From positions 574,811 to 638,810 of the forward strand of contig LSRX01000072.1 of NCBI GenBank assembly GCA_001939145.1: a stretch of 64,000 nucleotides of DNA, given 5' to 3'. A program made the translations under genes and the position numbers. Origin of the DNA: Symbiodinium microadriaticum (Eukaryota > Sar > Dinophyceae > Suessiales > Symbiodiniaceae). Below the pieces are notes generated by a model. The model saw only the letters and a list, made by a program, of their open reading frames with translations. It was not told the DNA's origin and did no database searches. Shown here one piece after another: positions 58,811 to 64,000 of the stretch (positions are counted from its first letter, which is position 1; each line of letters begins with the position of its first letter).

Positions 58811-59152
58811 GTGTACAGGATATCCCGCAAAATCCCCAAACCATACAGCCCCAGCCCCCTAACCTGAAGCCCCAAACACCCCTAAACCGAAAGGAGCTCA
58901 AGCCCAAACCGCACAGAGCCGAAACCCCGCGGTTTTTTTTCGGTTTGGCTATCGGGTTTAGGGCAAGCGGGTGTTACGGCTTCATGGGTTTAGGGTTTAA
59001 GTGGGTTAGGGTTTATAGGGTTTGGGGTTTGGGCTTCAGGTTGTAGGGTTTAGGCTGCAGGGGGTTAAACACACCAGAGCCTGAAGTACTAACCCTAGAG
59101 ACCCCAAAGGAAAGACGCACCCAACCCAAGGCCACGGACAAGATGTGGCAAT
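58811..59152. other. Telomere-type tracts, no exon supported
   Basis: CCCCAAACC-type units (58830-58930) then TTTAGGG units (58950-59060). A 99-codon + frame runs through both. Confidence 0.55.
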
Positions 59153-59389
59153 TTGCTGTGTGCGACGGCCTGCCTGGATCTTACCCTGAGCTCTAAACCG
59201 GCTTGGGCCCTATCAATGGGTTCGGGGTCTGGGGCTCAGCGTCTACCTTTTAGGGTTTGGGCCAAGACCCCTGCACAAGATGTCACCATCACCATCGTCA
59301 TCGAAGCCATCATGTTCGTCTTCTTTTCCACCTTCATCATCGCCATCGGCATCCCAAGTCACGAAGCATTCGCTTCTGCACTAGCATGA
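59153..59389 (+). CDS. Candidate membrane-protein exon(s), C-terminal
   Basis: Reads TACLDLTLSSKPAWALSM, then DVTITIVIEAIMFVFFSTFI and IAIGIPSHEAFASALA with TGA. About 85% of the 26 codons over the hydrophobic helix end in G or C. A 60-nt TTTAGGG-like intron (ATG G|GTTCGG to TGCACAAG) may be spliced out in phase. One clear membrane helix. Confidence 0.6.
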   Translation: MLCATACLDLTLSSKPAWALSMGSGSGAQRLPFRVWAKTPAQDVTITIVIEAIMFVFFSTFIIAIGIPSHEAFASALA

Positions 59390-59745
59390 CTATGCTGCCA
59401 TGTGCCCCGGCTCATCCGAGCAAAGACAGCTCTGCCCTATAGTAAACCCCAAAAAGTTGGAAACCGGATTAGGGACAAACAGTGCTGGGATTCCCGATAC
59501 ATTACTCTTGAGGATTGAGGCTATTGGGTTTCCAACTTTTTGGCTTCTTCCCTAAAGTCCCAAAGCCCCAGGTGCATGAAGGCATGAAACCTATGAAAAC
59601 TCATCGAGGCCACAGCCCCCCAGAAGGTCCGAACGAGACCCAAAGGTTCCTCCGAAAGCCTGGAGCCGCAAGCCCTAGAGTCTTGAAGTTTTCGGGGTTG
59701 GGGGGTTTGGGGTCCTCAACCAAAAATCCCGGAGACTTCAAAGGC

Positions 59746-59846
59746 CTACCCATAGGCTCCTTAGTAGCTCCTTTTTGGGATTACCTTAATAGGATTCTAA
59801 ATATGAACCATGAAAAGGAACTACTTACTTAGGAGCCTATGGGTAG
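59746..59846. mobile_element. Foldback element, family A
   Basis: Arms CTACCCATAGGCTCCTTAGTA and ...TTAGGAGCCTATGGGTAG, with a TACT insertion on the right. The loop matches family A. 101 bp. Confidence 0.85.
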
Positions 59847-59849
59847 GTA

Positions 59850-60874
59850 GACAATTCTGATCTCACCTTTAAGTCCCAAGCGCGAAAAAACAATGGGGAA
59901 TACTATACTGCACCTTAAGCAAGGAATCCTTGTGGAAGAGGGTTTCCTGTATGCCACAGAGCCCCGAAGCTCAACACGTTAAGACCCTCGAGCCCGGACA
60001 CGGTCAGCCAAAAACCCGAAGTTTCAAAACTCGTCTAAACCCTCCCAAATCCTAACATCCCTAAACCCGAAACACTGGAAGAAAGAAAACCCGAAAGACA
60101 ATTCCCCAGATTCCCTACTCTTGGGCTCCTTGCAAGAACCTGTATTGAATCCAAATCGACCCCTCTTGACTACTACACCCCTTAGGGTGCCCTTCTAGAC
60201 CCCTTTGAAGTACCCTTTCGGCCCCTCAGAGGACCCTGCAACCCTACCTTAACCGCCTTAACCCTCAAACACCTACCTTTCTAAGGTCAAAAATCAGGAC
60301 ATCATGGTCTGGAGCCGGAAAACGGAAGGTTTCGCAGGTCCAGGTAGACCCTGAAACCCCTCGCCGTAACCTACACCCTAAACCCTTGAATTCCTCAAAG
60401 TCCGGTTCGCTTGAGGTCCTGCTTCTGCTTCCTGGTACTTGGTCTCAGGGTCGCCTCCTCAGATGGGTTTAGATGTGTTGTTTTTTGGGGGTTTAGGGGT
60501 TTGGGGCTTCGGGGTGTACATACGCGGGGTTTGGGGCTTGGGGGTTTAGTCAGTTCGGGTTTAGTGCTGTACTCGAAGGAAGATTAGACCTCCACCCGCC
60601 CTTCACGCGCCCGGGTATGCAAGAGGTACGCCTCAAACCCTGAACCCTAAACCCCGAAACCCTTAAAGCCCTATAAACCCCGAACCTTCAGCCCCTAAAC
60701 CCCTAAAGCCCTGAACCCCTGGGGATAGAGTACGCCTGAGATTTCCCGTCCTTCGAAAGTTCGGCCCCCAGTTCCTGCTGCGACGCCTTTGAAAAATTGC
60801 ACCGCTCTGAAATGGAGCTCTGGAGGTTCCCGCTTTGATGAAGGGAGTAGGGCCGGGTTTGGGCGTATATTATG
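59850..60874. other. Unresolved with telomere-type fragments
   Basis: CCCTAAA-like fragments near 60050, 60375 and 60625-60720; TTTAGGG-like near 60490-60560. No convincing exon. Confidence 0.45.
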
Positions 60875-61001
60875 TAGTATTATCTATAATCTGATATAGG
60901 AATAGATATAGTATTATCGATAATATGATATAGGAATAGATATAGTATTATCTATAATATAATGCATATCTAGGAACTGATAGAGCTAGGAACTGATAGA
61001 G
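60875..61001. repeat. 34-bp and 16-bp tandem repeats
   Basis: TAGTATTATCTATAATCTGA... units at 60875, 60909 and 60943, then CTAGGAACTGATAGAG twice (60970, 60986). Confidence 0.9.
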
Positions 61002-61272
61002 CTCTTTGTGCTGGCTGTTCAGACCCCAACATCGCCCAGCAAGCCCTCAAGCAAAAACGCCGTCGGAAACCTGCAACCCCCTGCTGCGAGCAAGGCCCGG
61101 AGTGACCTTGCAGGCTGCGATGCGCGCGACCTGAGGCACTCTCCAAGTCATCTTGCGCAAAGCCTATGCCAAAAACCGATTGTTTAAAGGGTTATACCAT
61201 CTCACCAAGGGATCACGTACCGTTTTGCATACAGAAGTCACATTGAGACATTGTGTAGGCTACGACCAACAC

Positions 61273-61369
61273 TACTTGGAGGTTCATGGGTAGTTATAAG
61301 GAGGATTATAAGTGGGGTAACTTAGGGGACTTATAACCCCACGTATAACTACCCATGAACCTCCAAGTA
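61273..61369. mobile_element. Foldback element with perfect arms, family G
   Basis: 26-base perfect terminal inverted repeats, TACTTGGAGGTTCATGGGTA(GTTATA), around a 45-base partly palindromic loop. 97 bp, non-coding. The perfect arms suggest recent insertion. Confidence 0.9.
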
Positions 61370-61464
61370 CGGCCTAAGGCAGGGCAAGCGCAGGTCCCGG
61401 TCATAGGGCCAGGTACGAGGTAGGCCTGGAACAAGGGCAAGGGCGGGTCCGACCCAACCTGAGC

Positions 61465-61540
61465 ATAGAGGGTTTAGGGTTTAGGGCTTTAGGGGTTTAG
61501 GGGTTTAGGGGTTTAGGGGGTTTAGGGTTTAGGGTAGGCT
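61465..61540 (+). repeat. TTTAGGG tract
   Basis: About nine units. Confidence 0.95.
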
Positions 61541-61549
61541 TGCAGATAG

Positions 61550-61603
61550 CACTTTGCTTGGACAACTTATTCCATGGCTCCGGTCGTGTATTTCGAAGCC
61601 CAG
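61550..61603 (+). CDS. Candidate exon, possible start exon
   Basis: Reads HFAWTTYSMAPVVYFEAQ with perfect donor CAG|GTGAGA; 2 of 18 codons end in A. An ATG (MAPVVYFEAQ) lies inside, so it may be a start exon. An overlapping minus ORF (61567-61776) is weaker. Confidence 0.45.
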
Positions 61604-61889
61604 GTGAGAAGAAAATGGCAATGCATATTAGGGTCTAGGTGCAGGGAAGGCTTCATACTACGGTTTGGTGAAAGTAGACAGGGAGACACTAGGTTGATAT
61701 AGAAGTTACTCCTGATAGGGCCTCTGATCTTAGCAATAAATACTGTTTTCGTATAACTTTGAAAATAAACCCCCAAAGCTAGAATGGGGGGGGGGTTGTG
61801 TACATTGTAATTTAGTATAACTCAAAATCCCCCATACCCTATTCTAGCTACTCAGGCCCCTACACTAGCAGCCTCAGACAGGCTGAAAG

Positions 61890-62189
61890 TTTCCTGCTTT
61901 GGACTTTTGTCTCGTGCTGATTGGGGTTGTATCTTTTCTGTGGAGTGGCAGAGTTCTCGCGGCTGGGAAGTTCTGTGCCTGTTTTGGGGTTTTCCGTGTA
62001 GGAACCATAAACTCCATGAGCCCTAAACCCGTTGGAGCTCATGCAGGGATTGCCTATATAGTCTCCATTGTAGTTCCTTCCTTTGGTTACCTTACCTGTC
62101 TTTACATTGTAAGTTGGTTTCTTGTTGGGATTGGGGCTGGAACTGCGACCCATCTTCCTTGGCAGGGCCCGCCTCCGCTACACCCCTAG
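61890..62189 (+). CDS. Candidate membrane-protein exon(s)
   Basis: Reads FPALDFCLVLIGVVSFLWSG, RVLAAGKFCACFGVFR, then after a possible intron YIVSIVVPSFGYLTCLYIVS and WFLVGIGAGTATHLPWQ, ending at TAG. About 2 of the first 37 codons end in A. Acceptor GGCTGAAAG, donor C|GTGTAGG or T|GTAGGA near 61998. The second part contains a foldback arm (62053-62095). Confidence 0.5.
   Translation, partial: FPALDFCLVLIGVVSFLWSGRVLAAGKFCACFGVFRVGTINSMSPKPVGAHAGIAYIVSIVVPSFGYLTCLYIVSWFLVGIGAGTATHLPWQGPPPLHP
62053..62095. mobile_element. Half foldback element, family B
   Basis: CCTATATAGTCTCCATTGTAG matches the left arm of 24847-24954. It lies within an open frame. Confidence 0.65.
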
Positions 62190-62499
62190 CGGTGCCGACG
62201 CAGCCGGGGGGACGCGACCTTATGCGTTTTTGAGGGGCTTCTAGAATCTGCTAGTTTCTTTAATCAAGGGGCTGAAAGGGTTTGGGGTGCTTGGGTTGCG
62301 GACGAGCGTATGTGAGTTTCAGTGTGTCTAGAGGTCTAATGCTTTTTGGAGGGGTTTGCGAGCTTCTGAAGGGGCGGCAGCTCGCTTGTGAGGGTCACAA
62401 GTTTCCGCATCGCCCCTGCCTAAACCAGACTGCTTTGGTGCTGCACTATACCTAGACCCCCCAAGCTACCCTCCAATATACTATATACCCCAAATACGC

Positions 62500-62634
62500 A
62501 TGATTAAGGACCAAGGGTACCTGGAGGTTCCTGGTACCTTCCTAGCCCAAACCCTGCACGACCCGCAGACGAGGACCGCAGACGGCGATGTCGAGAAGCC
62601 CAAGGACCTCTCTTCACATCACAATATCGGGAGA
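62500..62634 (+). CDS. Small gene model, start exon
   Basis: ATG 62500; reads MIKDQGYLEVPGTFLAQTLH, DPQTRTADGDVEKPKDLSSH, HNIGR, with donor AGA|GTACATG. About 6 of 44 codons end in A, and 17 of 19 in LHDPQTRTADGDVEKPKDL end in G or C. Hydrophilic. Confidence 0.6.
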
Positions 62635-62780
62635 GTACATGTATATATACATAAATATTGCTTGTTTAGTCCGGTACTTTATCTGTATACATATACATAT
62701 ATATATATATATATACACACATGCCTCTCCCTCTCCCTCTCTCTCTCTCTTTCTCTCACTCTCTCTGCACTCTCTCCCAG
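62635..62780 (+). other. Putative intron with microsatellites
   Basis: TA repeats (62690-62715) then a CT-rich run to CTCTCTCCCAG, a very strong pyrimidine tract and acceptor. Confidence 0.5.
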
Positions 62781-62927
62781 ATAGCATACAACCCAGAATT
62801 GGATCCATGGCCGAATTTACAGCCGCAGCTGAACATAACTTCGGATTTGCGGCGCTGCAATTTCGGGCTTGGAAGGTGGTGGCATTGCAAACAAAGGCTG
62901 TGCGGGTTCTGCAGGGTCGGACGCTAA
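62781..62927 (+). CDS. Small gene model, second exon
   Basis: In phase with the start exon: IAYNPELDPWPNLQPQLNIT, SDLRRCNFGLGRWWHCKQRL, CGFCRVGR and TAA. It may end earlier at AG|GTGGTGG. About 23% A-ending codons, so bias is weak; a minus frame (CNATTFQARNCSAANPKLC) is an alternative. Confidence 0.4.
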   Translation: MAYNPELDPWPNLQPQLNITSDLRRCNFGLGRWWHCKQRLCGFCRVGR

Positions 62928-63119
62928 CGCTGTCTGTCGCACTTCTTGCCCGTCCATCCGCGCAACAATTCCAACAAGATTCGGAACTAGTGCTTGAGGT
63001 CAATACTACCGACGAGTAAGCATCACTATTGCTATCGTTGCCGTTGTCAGTCGTTGTCCTGGTCCTCGTCCTCGTATTCGCAATAGTAGTCGTCGTTGTT
63101 GTCGGCCGTTTTGAGGTTA

Positions 63120-63180
63120 CCCTAAACCCTAAACCCCATAAACCCTAAACCCTAAACCCTAAACCCCTAAACCCTAAACC
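63120..63180 (-). repeat. CCCTAAA tract (TTTAGGG on minus)
   Basis: Eight units. On the minus strand this is the G-rich tract that supplies the donor of the next exon. Confidence 0.95.
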
Positions 63181-63225
63181 CCTGAAGTGTATGTCTACGG
63201 CCCCCTCCGAGGTTCGGCAGGACAG
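63181..63225 (-). CDS. Candidate minus exon between tracts
   Basis: Acceptor TTTCCTTTGCTCGCAG and donor AGG|GTTTAGGG. Reads LSCRTSEGAVDIHFR, phase 0-0; 12 of 15 codons end in G or C. Mirror image of the + strand arrangement. Confidence 0.5.
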
Positions 63226-63267
63226 CTGCGAGCAAAGGAAATAGGTAGAAGCCTGAACAAGGAATCA

Positions 63268-63320
63268 CGGTTTAAGGTTTAGGCTTTAGGGTTTAGGGTT
63301 TATGGGGTTTAGGGTTGAGG
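63268..63320 (+). repeat. TTTAGGG tract
   Basis: About six units; C-rich upstream of the minus exon. Confidence 0.95.
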
Positions 63321-63324
63321 CCCA

Positions 63325-64000
63325 TATAGTCCCTCTATAAGCATATACTTATAACCAACTAGAATTTTAGGCACCTGCATTTCGGAGCTTTCAAAATTCT
63401 CGGGCTGTTCAAACTCGTTGAATGCTGTTGCAATGTTCATGTGCATGGCCTCGTAGAGACATGTTTATAGGGCTCAGGAAGAAAATGCGGTTCCGGGGAG
63501 CCCTAAACCCTAAACCCGAAGCTGCAAAAAGTGGCTTTGCCATGGTAGGATGGTCTCTGGAGCGGCGAGTGGAACACGGCACATGCCCTCGGTTTTTCCG
63601 TGTGGAGTCTTTGTATGCTGCTCGTAATGTTACTACAAAAGCTTGAATAACTTGTAGCATTATTTCTTGGATTCCTCCATCTAATTAGTATATACTTATA
63701 AGAACTTAGAGGTAGAGTACGATAAGTTCCCCCAACACCATATTGTACTGTAACTACTGTACAGATACCTCAGGTTTCAACTCTTGTTGGCATGTTTGGG
63801 TTCGTCAGAGAGCATGTTCTGGCCACGGTCGTAGATCCCGCAGTGAATTACGGTGACTATTTATAGCTATGAACCGCATTGCTCCCTTACAATTACAATC
63901 CTTGCATAGAGTGTGTCCGCAAGCACCTAGAACTGTAAACCTTCAATCTTGAACCCAAAGAAGATGCTTCCTTGCTAAGGCTCTGGAGCTCTTTATACCC
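63325..64000. other. Unresolved
   Basis: + 63422-63646 and minus 63409-63660 are open but overlap and run through a CCCTAAACCC unit (63505). No exon supported. Confidence 0.4.

Noticed and set aside
1..64000. A true chromosome end within the window
   Set aside because: Telomere-type tracts are short, degenerate, in both orientations and spread evenly; none is a long terminal array.

Overview
This window looks like nuclear DNA of an intron-rich protist with plant-type telomeres. Degenerate TTTAGGG / CCCTAAA tracts occur every 1-3 kb on both strands, with long ATAC/ATAT/ACT microsatellites, short foldback (MITE-like) elements and an 839-base run of N. An alveolate alga (chromerid or dinoflagellate) is my best guess, with low confidence. 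I saw no rRNA gene, complete tRNA, CRISPR array, prokaryotic operon or complete conserved ORF. ORF lengths are about what 64 kb of roughly 50% GC DNA gives by chance, so length is weak evidence here.

Coding calls rest on four things that can be read: acceptor and donor sites, open frame, phase agreement between neighbours, and codon use. In the best candidates few codons end in A (often 0-15% against about 25% expected). I counted these by eye; they are approximate, and I scanned many frames, so single counts are subject to selection. Most calls are single candidate exons, not genes, and few have a recognisable family.

The one recognisable domain is an RNA-recognition motif (RRM) of the hnRNP H/F, GRSF1 and ESRP type, spread over + strand exons at 25.2, 26.8, 27.4 and 28.8 kb. 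Many other + strand exon candidates lie between 1.8 and 39 kb. They may belong to one or several genes. Minus-strand candidates cluster at 41.8-43.6 kb, with others at 5.8, 7.7-8.0, 12.1, 22.3, 47.6, 51.8, 54.0 and 63.2 kb. The clearest small + strand models are at 38.46-38.80, 44.63-44.94, 48.62-49.04, 56.29-56.79, 59.15-59.39 and 62.50-62.93 kb. Several encode membrane segments.

The most interesting feature is architectural. Telomere-type repeats are polarised around candidate exons: CCCTAAA tracts just upstream of the acceptor and TTTAGGG tracts just downstream of the donor, often with G|GTTTAGGG itself as the donor. The pattern is seen for + exons and mirrored for a minus exon at 63.2 kb. 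Foldback families with a shared GTAGTTC core in their terminal repeats also abut exon candidates, as intron-generating elements would.
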